Positions 10,858-22,059 of a DNA stretch of 64,000 bases are shown here, in pieces (position 1 is the first letter of the stretch; each line of letters opens with the position of its first letter). Below the pieces are notes generated by a model. The model saw only the letters and a list, made by a program, of their open reading frames with translations, made no database searches and was not told the origin of the DNA. The DNA comes from Euryodendron excelsum. Its lineage: Eukaryota; Streptophyta; Magnoliopsida; Ericales; Pentaphylacaceae. The stretch is from the NCBI GenBank assembly GCA_033060915.1, contig CM065392.1:11805501-11869500 (forward strand), written 5' to 3'. The translations under genes and the position numbers were made by a program.

Positions 10858-13800
10858 GTATATATGTATATATAAGTTAGGTTTGTCCAAACTTTGACTC
10901 TCTCTCTTAAGTGGCACCTATGTGGCTGTCCTATATTCTTATATTTTTAAAATACCCCTCATAGGAGCAATAAAAATTGAACCACGTACTGTATCTAAAT
11001 CTTGTAAAGTTTTCTATTTAAGTACAAAGTCCTATTAATCAATATAGGTCTCTATTTAAATACCCCCTTATTACCAAGTTCTATTCAATTAAGTCTCTAC
11101 AAATTACAACATAAGATATCTACACTATACATTATAGCAAAATGATAGGAGGTCTTTGAGATTGAAAGACTTAATTCAATTTTTTTAGTTTTTTGAATTT
11201 TTAAATAACTAATTTTATATTTGTCATAATAGCATTGGTCTAACTACGAATTATAGAAACTTTTATCTTCTATAAATGATTAGTAAATCTTTGCTTAAAC
11301 TTAGGCAATCTTATGTTAATTTGGAAAATTTTACATATCTTTTATAATTTTAGAAATTTTTTCCTTAATTTTTTAAAAAAATTAAACTGTTATTTTAAAT
11401 TTCCTTTAATCTGTCTTTTATAATTTTAGAAAGCTCCTCCTTAAATTTAAAAATAACATTATGATTATTATTTTAAATTTCTCAAATTCTTCTATTATAA
11501 TTTTGGAAAGTTATTGCTTAGATTCAAAATTTTAGAATTTTTTATTCAAATCCTTTTAATTTTAATTTTAGAAAGACAAATACAAATAAATCTGTAGTAT
11601 ATATTATTGCAATTGGCTATGAGACCATTGAAGTTGAAACATTTAAATTTTTTTTTTTAATTTTATGTTCCTATTCCAAAATGTCTAATTTTGTTACTTC
11701 AATGATCACTTAAAAAAGCAATTTACAAACGAAATAAATAATCTCTAAAATTTCATTTTCAATCTTAATTTTTTAAAAATATCATGACCATCAATTTATA
11801 TTATATATCATAACAATCGGTGATGATGTTTTTTAAAGCTAAAAATATTGATCCAACTTTTCAACTTATTGGTCTTACTGTATATTTATTTTTGTTTTGA
11901 CTCTTAATCAATATGACAAATTTATCAAAATTCCTTCAAATATGCTCCTTCACAAAAATTTTAATGAAAATAAAAAATAATTTCCAATTTCTGTCATAGG
12001 AAGTACACATGTCACAAAATTTTTAATTATGCATCATTTATTATTTTGTTATTTATAGAAATCTCTTATTATTGATAAATTTGTCATTTGGTTGTAAAGG
12101 CTCATCAATCACATCCTTTTAAATATGCTTAAAAGTAATAACAAAAATAAATCAAAATATTGGCAAGCTCCAATAAAACTTAATTTATTATATAATTGTT
12201 TCACAATTAGAGTATAAAATATATTGTTTTAATTATTTAATAGTGATTGAGTTGTATAACCTCAATAATAGAAATGGTCCCATCGACAAATTTTCTAATT
12301 CTGCCTAGGTTAATATGAAAAGACTTTTAATTTTTAATTTTTTATATATTTTCAATAACTCTAGAATATTATATTTTAAAAAATATTTAAGCTAAATAAA
12401 ACAAAACTTCAAAGTATGCTATAAATAATAAAAAAAACAGTACGTATTTTCAGTATTTTAATTATGTGAGTCATGTAATTTGATGTTTTTAGGTAAGCAT
12501 GGCACTGAATGTTACAACTATTAGGAGAAGAATTTTTTATAATATAGATCATAGATTTAGATAAATTTTCAGTTTTAGTAATAGTTGTAATTTATTGTTT
12601 AGTAAAACTCATATTAGTAGTATAAAGTTTTAAAAAAAATATCAATTATTTATTTTTATTTAAAATTTGAAATTTAATCTCTAAGTTCATTTTTTTTAAA
12701 ATAAAAATATTTTTTTTAAATTTCGCCAAATCCCTCTTTTATAATTTTAGAAAGCTCCTCCTCAAATTTAAAAATAACATCACGATTATTATTTTGAGTT
12801 TCCTTTATTTTCTTCTATTATAATTTTGAAAAATTCTAGCATAGATTCAAAATTTTAGAATTTTCCATTCAAATTCTTTTAATTTTTATTTTTTAAAATA
12901 TAAAAACAAATAAATCTATAATATATATTATTGTAATTATTTATGAGACCATTGAAGTTGAAACATTTAATTCTTTTTTCAATTTTTAAATTTTTTATTT
13001 TTATGTCCCTATTCCAGAATGTCCAATCTTATGGCTTTAATGATTAGTTAAAAAAGTAATTTACAGATGCAGTGAATAATCTCTAAAATTTCATTTTCAA
13101 TCTTAATTTCTTAAAATTATCATAACCATTAATCTATATTATATATTATAACAATCAGTTATAATGTTTTTCAAGCTAAAAATCTTGATCCAACTTTCTG
13201 ACTTATTGACCTTACTTTATATTTCTTTTTATTTTGACTCTTAATCAATCCTACAAGTTTATCGAAACTCCTTCAAATATTCTCCTTCACAAAAAATTTA
13301 ATGAAAATAAAAATAATTTTAAATTTCTATCATAAGAAGTACACATGTCAAAAAATTATTAATTATGTATGATTTATTCTTTTGTTATTTATAGAAATCT
13401 CTTATTATTGATAAATTTGTCATTTGGTTGTAAATACTCATCAATCACATCTCTTTAAATATGCTCAAAAGCAATAACAAAAATAAATCAAAATTTTCAC
13501 AAGCTCCAATGAAACTTAATTTATTATATAAATTTTTTCTCAATTAAAGTATAATTTATATATTTTTAATTATTGAACAGTGATTGAGTTGTATAGCCTC
13601 AATAATCAAAATAAACCCATAGACAACATTTTTAATTCTACCTATGAAAGGACTTTTAACTTTTTCTTTTTTATACTTTTAATACCTTTAGATTATTCTA
13701 TTTTAAAAAATATTTAATCAAAATGAAACAAAACTTTGAAATATGCTATAAATAATAAAGAAACAATAAGTATTTTAAATATTTTATTTATGTGAGACTA

Positions 13801-14045
13801 ATTGGATGTTTTTTTGATAAGCTTGGCGGTGAAAGTTACAACTATTTTGAGAAGAATTTTTTATGATATAGATGCATAGATTTAGATAAATTTTCAATTT
13901 CAAGTAATAAGTGTAATTTACTGTTTAGTAAAACTCATATTCGTAGTATAAAATTTAAGAACATAATATTAATTATTTATTTTTATTTAAAAATTTTAAA
14001 TTGATTATCTACATTCCGTGTATAGCACAGGTTCACTACTGCTAG
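10858..14045 (+). mobile_element. Candidate non-autonomous Helitron
   Basis: The right end has the Helitron 3' layout: a short hairpin CCGTG-tatag-CACaGG at 14016-14031, a ten-base spacer, then CTAG at 14042-14045 followed by T. The left end near 10858 reads 'tatatatgtatatataagtt' then 'aggtttgtcc' and 'cttaagtggcacctatgtgg', a style often seen at plant Helitron 5' ends, but the canonical first bases TC are not present, so the left boundary is inferred. The interior is very AT-rich and non-coding, with no Rep/helicase frame, so the copy could not move by itself. It holds a large internal duplication (separate entry). The 3' terminus is the stronger half of this call. Confidence 0.5.
11370..14010 (+). 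repeat. Two tandem ~1.32-kb direct repeats
   Basis: Copy 1 is about 11370-12690 and copy 2 about 12690-14010. Matching anchors are 'cttttataattttagaaagc' (near 11413 and 12737), 'gagaccattgaagttgaaac' (11621 and 12945, offset 1,324 bp) and 'cttattattgataaatttgt' (near 12064 and 13393). Similarity is high but broken by many substitutions and small indels, so the duplication is old. Both copies are AT-rich and non-coding. Only copy 2 runs into the hairpin/CTAG end. Confidence 0.85.
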
Positions 14046-14814
14046 TAATACACACTGTAAGTGGGATTTTTAGAAATGCATGGTTGAACTCTCAAATCAA
14101 ATCGACGAGTACAAACAATCTGCAAGAGAAGAAGATAATGAGAATGACTAGACCCTCTTTGGGTCGAAAGCACTCCGATAATTAAGTTAGTAAGCTTAAT
14201 CACAATTAATCGAATAAAATATAGAGAACTAGAACTCAAGTAAACGTACCTTACACTTTTAGTGCATGGGGGTATTTATGGATTTCGAAATATCATGTTT
14301 CCTTTAGGAATTGGAGTCACTTTCCTCCTAGAAATCTTCCTTGTTTGAGTCGGTTTAATGCATTGGACTTATCATTTATTTGTCCTAGTTTACCTAGGAA
14401 TAGGACGTATTACAAACTTCATTACTCCTAATACCTTTTGGATTATAATCCTTAAACCAGCCCCTTTGGGTCTTAATCTTTGTTCAGCATGGGCCTAGTC
14501 CGATAGGTCAGTATTAATGGGCTGACCTCACTGGGTTGGTCTTGTCTTGGCCTTGGGTTTGGCTCTTATTGGGCCCACAATTGCCTCCAACCCTTGCGCC
14601 CTATTTGGACTAACAAAGGGGACAAGGGCTGAGATTTGCACTTAAAGCTTGTCCTTTAGCCTTCCTGTTGTTTCGAGGACCTAGACACAACGTGGCAATT
14701 TTATACTAGCCTTATAATTGAAGGGGCGTGCCGTATGAAGCGTCGAGGTGACGGTTGGGTCGAGCATCATGATTGCTGCAGTTTCTCGAATTCCGAACCG
14801 ACGGCATGGCTCAC

Positions 14815-14820
14815 TATAAA
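14815..14820 (+). promoter_or_regulatory. Likely TATA box of the decayed gypsy-type element
   Basis: TATAAA sits in 'ggctcactataaattgggcg', about 70 bp ahead of an ATG at 14888 and upstream of the decayed reading frame that starts near 14955. The surrounding GC-richer sequence (about 14450-14880) differs from the AT-rich Helitron to its left and may be the LTR/promoter part of the element. Inferred from position and motif only. Confidence 0.4.
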
Positions 14821-14954
14821 TTGGGCGTATCTCTACCCATCCCCATCATTTGAACCTAGCTTCAGACTTCTGATGAGGGAGAGAGAATGGATCTTGTGTT
14901 AACACTGTAAGTTGTTCGAACCTTTGCTTTTTCCTTTTTCTGCCTTTTTCTTCC

Positions 14955-17090
14955 ATGGTCGTCCCCTGATAGCGGCTCACCTTAGGAAACTTGTGGATAG
15001 CCTAGAGGTTATTGCCGCCTTTAAGTCTAGGTATAACATTATCAACCAAGTCGGCCTTGAGTTGGTTGCCTCTGATGACTATAGGATGGAATAGACTAAA
15101 AAAGGGATGTCCTTCCCCATGATTGTCATCGTAGAAGGTGGCATCAAGTTCCCCTTGCATCCTTTTCTTGTAAAATTCCTTCAACACCACGACGTATGTC
15201 CTGCCCAAGTAAGCCTGAATGCCTATAGGATTGTCATGGGGATGCTTGAGCTTAACTGAATCCTGAGTGTTAACTTAGGGCTTGTAGAGCTTGACTTCTG
15301 TTATTCTCTGTGCAAAGTCGAGCGCGATAGCTAGAAAGTTTACCTTACGGGGACTGACAAGAGTAAAGAAATAGTAAAGTGTCTCCCATCTTCGGGTAAG
15401 GATGTAAATGATGTCAGAATCTGAGTTTCTGGCCCTTAGGAATTTGGCGATCTTTCCGCTGACCAAATGCCATTGAGTCGATGCCCTAGAACCCCTAGAG
15501 AATTAGGTTGGTGTCAACCCCTTACTTTTCATATATATTGACTTGTACATGTCTAACTAACTTCGTTTTGATTTGTTCAGCATCTAGTAAGAAGAGTAAT
15601 AAGAGGGAGACGTGGGGTGTCAACTTCAGCAATCTGAACAAGGTTCTGAACTACAAAGGCTATGGTTGGCTTCAGGACATTGCCAGGACCCCTTATATTT
15701 TGTTGAACTACCCACTCTGGGTTTCTACCTTCACCGCCTCATCTGGGATCCCAGCAAGCGTAATTGCCAAACTGTCGGAGGAGGGTGTAGCTGGTGAGTT
15801 TGCCAAAATTCTAGTAGGGATTACAACCGAATGCATACTCCTCAATGATCAAGTTACTATTACCGACCTTTCTTCCAACGCATTGCCACCAGTTGGGAGT
15901 TCGGCGACTCGAGTTGTTAGAGACGCCATCCTAGTGACCTCAAGAGTTGCCTTCCCAAATTGGGCGCCATTTGAGGTGCCCCTAACCATTACTGACACAG
16001 CAGCCAATCCTTCTAATACCGCAGATTATCCAATCCAAGACATATCTTCTGAGTAGTCAAGTTCATCTAAATTGGTGCCAACTTCTACTCCATACACAGT
16101 GCCCGACCACCGAGTTATAGCCAAGATTGGGTGGAAGTATAAGCTAGTATATCTTTCGTCCTTAGATTCTGATACTCCTAATAAGATGACCCTGAGGGAG
16201 ATGATGCTGCAAAAGGCGGCGAAGAAACTGAAGAAGTTGGGGAAGCTGGGGGCTAAAGTAGCGAAGTCCATTCCCCCATCCACCGTTGCAGAGGTCAGCT
16301 CCTCTAAACCCAAAAAATAGAGGAAAAAGACAAGGTCATCGAAGAAAAAGTCAATGGCGGGGGACGCACTGGTTGAGCTTGCAACGAAGAGAGCCAGAGT
16401 TGTGCCGACAGATCCCCATCCTGGTAGTAGTGTCGTATCTGATAATGCCGACTTTGTGGTTATAAGACCCATCATTGGGGCCCATCATATGCTGCTTAAT
16501 GAATCCTTAATCAAGTCGGCTGAGGTAGCTATGTGAGTGGTTGAAAATAACCTCTAGCAGGTTGATATTGACTTCTTGGAGAGTATTAATGACTTATCAG
16601 TCTTCCTAGGAGCCTTCCACGAATCCTTGCTGGTAAGTTCCTTCATGAATTTACGTTCAGTAGTGACTTTTGTTGGTTGTGTACTAATCTGTCAAGTCTG
16701 TTTTATGTCCAGGGCTCTCTCAATTCTTTAGAGGCCATGCTCCGTTTTCAAGTTCTATTCGGAGAGCACAACAAACTCATTGAAGAGCATGCCAAGCTGA
16801 AGGGGAAGTGGATTGAGGCAAGAAAGGCCCAACTGACCGCTGCAAAAGAAGTTGAGAAGGCAAAAATCATCCTAAACCAAGTTACTGCCAATCTGAGCAA
16901 AAAGGATGACGAAGTCTCAAAGCTGGAGGCCGATAACGCCATACTCTCGGTGAACTTGTTTAAGTCGAAGGCTGAAGTCGAGGGGCTCAAAACCGACCTT
17001 ACAAAGGCCAAGCCCGAGGTTAAGGAGAGGTATAAACAAGGCGTGGCAACTATTGCTAATGATTTTACCCTTCAGATGGTTGATCTTTAG
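14955..17090 (+). pseudogene. Decayed 'putative gypsy-type transposase' / gag-like gene with coiled coil
   Basis: The first part (about 14970-15500) reads, across stops, as a PF04195-like domain ('gypsy-type putative transposase'): phrases G-G-I-K-F-P-L-H-P-F, A-Y-R-I-V-M-G-M and C-L-P-S-S-G-K are recognisable. A probable intron (15507-15580, ending 'tttgttcag') leads to a frame encoding 'TECILLNDQVTITDLSSNAL', then a lysine-rich stretch 'KAAKKLKKLGKLGAKVAKS' with stops at 16054, 16318 and 16534. A second intron (16633-16712, 'gtaagt...tccag') leads to a coiled coil of about 125 residues ('LIEEHAKLKGKWIEARKAQ', 'KDDEVSKLEADNAILSVNLF') ending at 17090. Proteins of this type come from non-autonomous plant retroelements; their molecular role is unclear. 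At least six stops make this copy inactive. No flanking LTR pair was found. Confidence 0.65.
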
Positions 17091-17339
17091 CAGTCGATAT
17101 TCGTTGAAGGCTGGTATCGCACCCCTATGTTTCGCACTCGAGGAAAACACACACAAATAAAAAAAAATATAGTACTCTCTCATTAGAACTCATCTTCCTA
17201 GAAAAATGAATGCAACTAGATTTAAATTTGAAATTGATTTGAATTAAGGGCTTTTGAAAAATATTTAGAGTCGCCACCTAACTTTATTAAGGTGAGTTAG
17301 GTCACCAAAAATTAAGCACAAATCAAATATTTATGGTCC
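17091..17339. other. Retroelement-like spacer
   Basis: Contains 'gagtcgccacctaac' and 'aaggtgagttaggtcacc' at about 17270-17305, phrases I associate with plant LTR sequences. A 15-bp phrase 'catgttgtggaagct' occurs twice in tandem where the LINE fragment begins (17339-17368). Confidence 0.35.
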
Positions 17340-18300
17340 ATGTTGTGGAAGCTCATGTTGTGGAAGCTGGATGTGCCTTCAAAAATCAAATTGTTCATGT
17401 GGAATGCCTGTTTTGGTAATCTACAATGTTGAAAAATCTAGTTCAAAGGAAAGTGGTAATGGATTCCAATTGTAGCTTATGTGGTAGTGCAGAGGAGACA
17501 ATCTCACTGTTTGATTTCATGTGAGGGTGCTTGGGAAGTATGGCAACAGTTCTCCTTTATGTCGGTGCTTGATTTTAATTTTTTTGTGATTTCATGCATT
17601 TGGTCTGAGCTGTGGTGTAGAACTAATGAAGAGCACGTTAGTTTCGCCCTGACGGTTGCTTGGCAACATTTGGCTGAATAGGAACAATTTTGTTTTCGAA
17701 GGCAAGCGTCGACAACCTCAAGCAATTGCAAGTTTCTCAATCAAAGGTGAGAATACAAGTTAATTCCAGACCAGTAGAGGAAATCAGGTGAGAACCTCCC
17801 CAGCAAGGGGTGTATAAAATCAATTTTGATGGCTCTTACAAACAGCGCAGCTTTGCTGGAATAGGGATGGTAGTTAGGGATGTTAAGGGAGAGATTATTG
17901 CATCTATGGCAGATCGAATTGAGAGGGTTGGGAGTGGGGATTTTGTGGAAGGTTTGTCTGCTCTTAAAGGCCTAATGCTTGCTGAAGATTTGGGGCTCCA
18001 TACGGTGCATCTTGAGGGTTACTCATTTAACTATTATTAATTCGATTCGGTCGGAGGATGAAGACTTGTCTCCGATGAAAATTTTGGTTTCGCTTATTTC
18101 AATTTGTGTCTGTTTTCCATGTGAACCGCAAGGGAAATTCAGTAGCTCATCTGCTAGCTAGAATGCCCTTGAAGTTGACTCAGATGATAGTTTGGATAGA
18201 GGAGATTCCTCCATGTATTGTTTCTGCTGCTACCTCTGAGCTGGTGCAATTTTTCCTTGTCTTTGAATTTTCTATCCAAAAAAAAATTTCAACAAAAAAA
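17340..18300 (+). mobile_element. LINE (L1-like) 3' fragment: zf-RVT and RNase H remnants
   Basis: Starting at about 17351 the text reads L-W-K-L-D-V-P-S-K-I-K-L-F-M-W-N, the zf-RVT region downstream of LINE reverse transcriptases, continuing with shifts to 'WPREL'-free, stop-containing text and 'GAWEVWQQFSFMSVLDFNFF'. From 17810 comes the RNase H (RVT_3) domain: 'YKINFDGSYKQRSFAGIGMV' with the first catalytic Asp in F-D-G, then 'GLSALKGLMLAEDLGLHTVH', and in another frame 'FHVNRKGNSVAHLLARM'. The tail is A-rich (18278-18300), as expected at a LINE 3' end. The reverse transcriptase and endonuclease are absent (5' truncation), and several frameshifts and stops make it dead. Confidence 0.8.
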
Positions 18301-18317
18301 AGGGGTAATAATACTCC

Positions 18318-18841
18318 AAGTTAATTATAAGCATATTTCTTAGACTATGAGTCAGTATCACTATGCTTCTAATCTCTAAAACGTAATAAATTGAACATCT
18401 GAACTACTAATTTGTATCAATTAATCTCTTCTGTTAGTAATATATTAGCAATCACTTACAAAAATAGATGAATAATTATCATGTAGCTTGTACATATTTA
18501 TAAAAATTCATTTTATACTTAACTTACATTCATTTTTGTAATAATTGTTTAATGACTAAAATATTCTTTATTTTGTCCATATATTTACATGTCATTTCAA
18601 GAAAGTTTCAATCTTTAAGCAATTATTATAACAAAAAAAATCAATTTAGATATAAACTATATCTTTGTTAACATATACAAGTCAAATAACAATTTTTTAT
18701 CCATTTTCCTAGCAGACTGCTAATAGGAGAAATTGATTAATACAAATTGGTAGTTGAAGAGATCAACTTGTTACGTTTTAAAGTTTAAAGAAGTATAATA
18801 ATACTGAATCATACTTCAGGAGATGTGTTTGTAATTAACCC
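18318..18841. mobile_element. Palindromic MULE-like MITE, copy 1
   Basis: A 524-bp element with long inverted arms. The left arm starts AAGTTAATTATAAGC and the right arm, reversed, starts GGGTTAATTACAAAC; similarity runs for about 120 bp. Flanks are TAATAATACTCC (18306-18317) and TAATAATCTCC (18842-18852), a probable 9-11 bp target duplication with a one-base indel, a length typical of Mutator-like elements. The interior has no coding capacity. It sits directly beside the LINE tail. A related copy is at 35514-36015. Confidence 0.7.
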
Positions 18842-20367
18842 TAATAATCTCCTATGGCGTTTAGACTTTAACAGTAAAATAGATGAAAGTCGTTAGACTC
18901 AACTATGATACTGTAAGGCGTTTTTTCGTCATGGAACATAAAAAAAAAAAAATTAATTTTGCCCTTTGATGTCCAAATAAAATGTTATACTTCCGTAAGG
19001 ATATTTTTGTTATTTTATCAAATATGTCACAGTTTCATCTATTTTGCGGACAAGTCTAAACTATAAAAATTATGTTTTCACTTTTAAACCACAATAGAAT
19101 CATTTGATATTTGTTTAAATCACAAAAAGGCAAAATGTAATTACCCGTTCAACAATGCATGAAGCACAACCTCAGATTGTTTTTGCTGCATTCATTGATC
19201 CGTAATACTTAAAATATATGTATATATATATATATGTGTGCATGAATAGTCAATATTCTCTCTTTTCCAGCATCGCATCTTCAACAATGAGCGAAGAGTT
19301 AGGTGCTCAAGCACAATCAACCCATTTTACATGAAGGAGAAAGGGTCAGATATTGCAAAAAAGAATAATAACTTGGATTCAATCTTCAAAATAAAATTTT
19401 AAAAACATATATATATATATAGGTCACACTGCAAACAGATTTCATTTTCTGGATTCTGTTAAGGAACTCATCCAAACCTAGGAGTTCTTATAAAATTGAA
19501 ATTAACAATACAATAAACAGATATGAATGAGCAACAATCTGTGCTGTTACACACCTTATCTCTAGTAATAGTTCAATCAGGTCCCTTGCCACACTACCAG
19601 CTAGAATTCAACGTGTGAAAGTAACTAGGCCCTGTGCTCAATAGGTATTCAAGCTGAATTAAAGATGTAACAATTGCTGCCTTTTACCAATTTCAAGCGG
19701 TATTTGTGGAGTTGCCTCATTTTTTACAATTAGGTGGATTTTGAAGTTCAACCTGTCTTAAAAATACAATCAAGAATGAATACACATAATGTTCAATGTA
19801 ATTCAAAAAACTACGCAAGTCTATGAAACTTACACTCTTATGCTATGTTTGGACCTAGAATTTGTAAAGAGAGTTCAAACAAATAAAGGAAATGAAATCA
19901 CATTTTTTTAACCCAACCAAACAAAAGCAAAAGAAATTTAGCTTCTCTTCTTCATTTTCATTTTCCTTTCTTTTCAGTTTTTCTTCTCCATTCCTTCAAA
20001 AATAATTACGTTTAGAACCACTTCCTTTTGTTCCCCAAACCCCTGCAACAAGTTCTAGCTGGATTTAGCATAAATCAAACCACAACTATCCATAGAGCAA
20101 AAACTAAATTATACGATATCCCCTGTTGCATAAAGAACTTTACCACACATTTCTATCCTAGTTCTGCATTTTTTTTTAAAATCATATTCAAGGTGCAATA
20201 TAACTGCAGTCATAGTTCCATACCAGAAAACTCCAAATTCCCTTCCACTCCTACAGAGATGAACATTAAGCCCTATTGGGTCGCTGGACCATCAAACACG
20301 AAAATGCAACCGGAATAAGTTATGTAACACTCCAAGGTGTCTATCACATCAGCATCGGAAGAAACTT
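18842..20367. other. Intergenic region, 3' side of the F-box gene
   Basis: AT-rich with short AT-dinucleotide runs (near 19217-19238 and 19408-19423). No gene could be supported; frames at 20028-20318 and 20337-20654 on the plus strand have no domain, and the second is the antisense of the F-box gene. Confidence 0.5.
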
Positions 20368-21432
20368 CTACCATAGAGAAGGCATCAACCAGACTGGGCA
20401 AATATATTGAGAGCACCAATCCTCACCCAAGCAAAATGTTTCAACGGTCTTACCTTTCATATTGTACACACCCATCTGCCACTTATACTTCTGGTTATGG
20501 GTCAACCACCATTCTAGGTTGTCTTCAGCAAAATGGATGTTGTTGCGTTTGCAACCAACAATATCAGATGAAGGAACTGACATGCAATAAGAACCATCCA
20601 CAAACAATGCACGATCTCCCAATCTTATCAATATCAACCATTTCCCAGCATTGAAGTCGAATTTGTAAACCTTGAATTTGATCATACTGTGACCATAAGA
20701 AAATACCATCAAAAGATCATCAAATGATTCCAGTAAATATATTTGCTGCCAACCGCTTTCGTATTTTGGTGGTGAAGCAACATACGTAGCACTTGGAGGG
20801 TTAGGTCCATCAATCTCAACAAGAACAAGTGTTCCCACAATAGTAAGAGCCCAAATCTGATCCTTAAAGAGCACGACACTGACAAAAATAAAAGGTATCG
20901 CAGTTCTTACAGTAGTCCACACACTGTCTCCTAGTCTCGCAAAAGCCAAACTATTAGAATGGCCATAAATTGCCATGATCACAAGCTCACCTTGAATCTT
21001 GAAGACAGTGGCCTTGTGTATGAAATTAAACCAATCTGTGTTAACATCAACTTGGTTCTCAAATGCCGATTGTGGTGGGAGATTGATCCAAACTCGAGTG
21101 ATGGGATTCAAAAGGTGAATTAAAAGATCAGGACCAATAGTTACAAGCCATCCATGAGAAGACCCCCAACACTGCCGACCATGAGCCTCAGGTAGCGGTA
21201 GTTTGTGAATCTTCTTCTTATATAAACTAAAGAAGCCTCTGATGCATTCCCCGTTGCAGTTTTCATTAAGCATTAGCCAAGGGACTTTAGGACTTGAGAT
21301 CCAGCTCTTGTTGAGATAAACTGATCGCCACGAGCGACAAACAGCAGAAAATGCAAGAAAATCTTCAACAGCATGTAATCGATTGGCAATCACATAAAGG
21401 ATATCATCTGGAAGTTGGGACCACGCAGCCAT
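20368..21432 (-). CDS. F-box protein with DUF295 domain
   Basis: A single-exon gene of 354 aa. Residues 3-45 form the F-box ('WSQLPDDILYVIANRL', then 'FLAFSAVCRSWRSVYL'), the motif that binds Skp1/ASK proteins in SCF ubiquitin ligases. The rest is a DUF295 (KIB-type beta-propeller-like) region: 'CWGSSHGWLVTIG', 'HLLNPITRVWINLPP', 'KATVFKIQGELVIMAIYG', 'IYLLESFDDLLMVFSYG', 'FKVYKFDFNAGKWLILIRLG', 'GDRALFVDGSYCMSVPSSDI', 'NNIHFAEDN'. Family knowledge suggests a substrate adaptor; the substrate is unknown. The start is chosen because the F-box begins within three residues of it; no upstream in-frame extension is visible. No stop or frameshift is present, so it appears intact. A broken paralogue is at 29598-30415. 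Upstream (21440-22060) lie GA microsatellites and a duplicated block. Confidence 0.9.
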   Translation of the reverse strand: MAAWSQLPDDILYVIANRLHAVEDFLAFSAVCRSWRSVYLNKSWISSPKVPWLMLNENCNGECIRGFFSLYKKKIHKLPLPEAHGRQCWGSSHGWLVTIGPDLLIHLLNPITRVWINLPPQSAFENQVDVNTDWFNFIHKATVFKIQGELVIMAIYGHSNSLAFARLGDSVWTTVRTAIPFIFVSVVLFKDQIWALTIVGTLVLVEIDGPNPPSATYVASPPKYESGWQQIYLLESFDDLLMVFSYGHSMIKFKVYKFDFNAGKWLILIRLGDRALFVDGSYCMSVPSSDIVGCKRNNIHFAEDNLEWWLTHNQKYKWQMGVYNMKGKTVETFCLGEDWCSQYICPVWLMPSLW

Positions 21433-21685
21433 TGTGGATTCCTTGAGAGAGAGAGAGAACCAGGTTTAGTCTTTATACAATTTCAGTTGGTTAAGCTACA
21501 TGTTTAAAAAGTCATATAACCGTAAGCATCAATAAAGCAACCGTTGTGAGAGAATTAACCAAAAAGATCAATTCTAAGATGAAGCAAATTGCAGTCTGTA
21601 GATCAACATCGATAAAATTCAAACGTGATACCACCATATCCACACATGCAATCAGGTGGACGCACAGGCGCAGAGAGCAGTATGC

Positions 21686-22059
21686 TTAGCATCATACAAA
21701 AACTGAGACTATATCTATATTTATTACCTAGTAGTGTATGCATAGTAATATATGTAGAGAGAGAGAGAGAGAGAACACTAGATTTAGACCCTTTTCTTAT
21801 GGTAAATGAGTGAAAGAAAAAGCAGCAGAATTTCTCTCATATTTTTTGTCTGAGACACAGACACTGCTAGATTTATACCACAGGAGAAATGCATTCTAAA
21901 TATTAGCTTCATACAAAAAACGGGGACTATATCGGTATGTATATATAGGTATATATGTGGAGAGGGAGAGAGAGACTGCTAGATTTATACCCTTTTCTTA
22001 TGGTAAACCACGAGTATACATGCAAGGAAAAATGGCAGTATTTCTCTCATATTTTCAAC
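21686..22059. repeat. Diverged ~160-bp direct duplication with GA tracts upstream of the F-box gene
   Basis: Block 1 (21686-21848) and block 2 (21901-22059) share, in order, 'atcatacaaaaactgagact'-like text, an AT-rich part, a GA run ('gtagagagagagagaga' / 'gtggagagggagagagag'), 'tagatttanacccttttctt' and 'gcagnatttctctcatattt'. Offset is roughly 215 bp. It lies 250-630 bp ahead of the F-box start codon, so it may belong to the promoter or 5' UTR. Confidence 0.7.
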
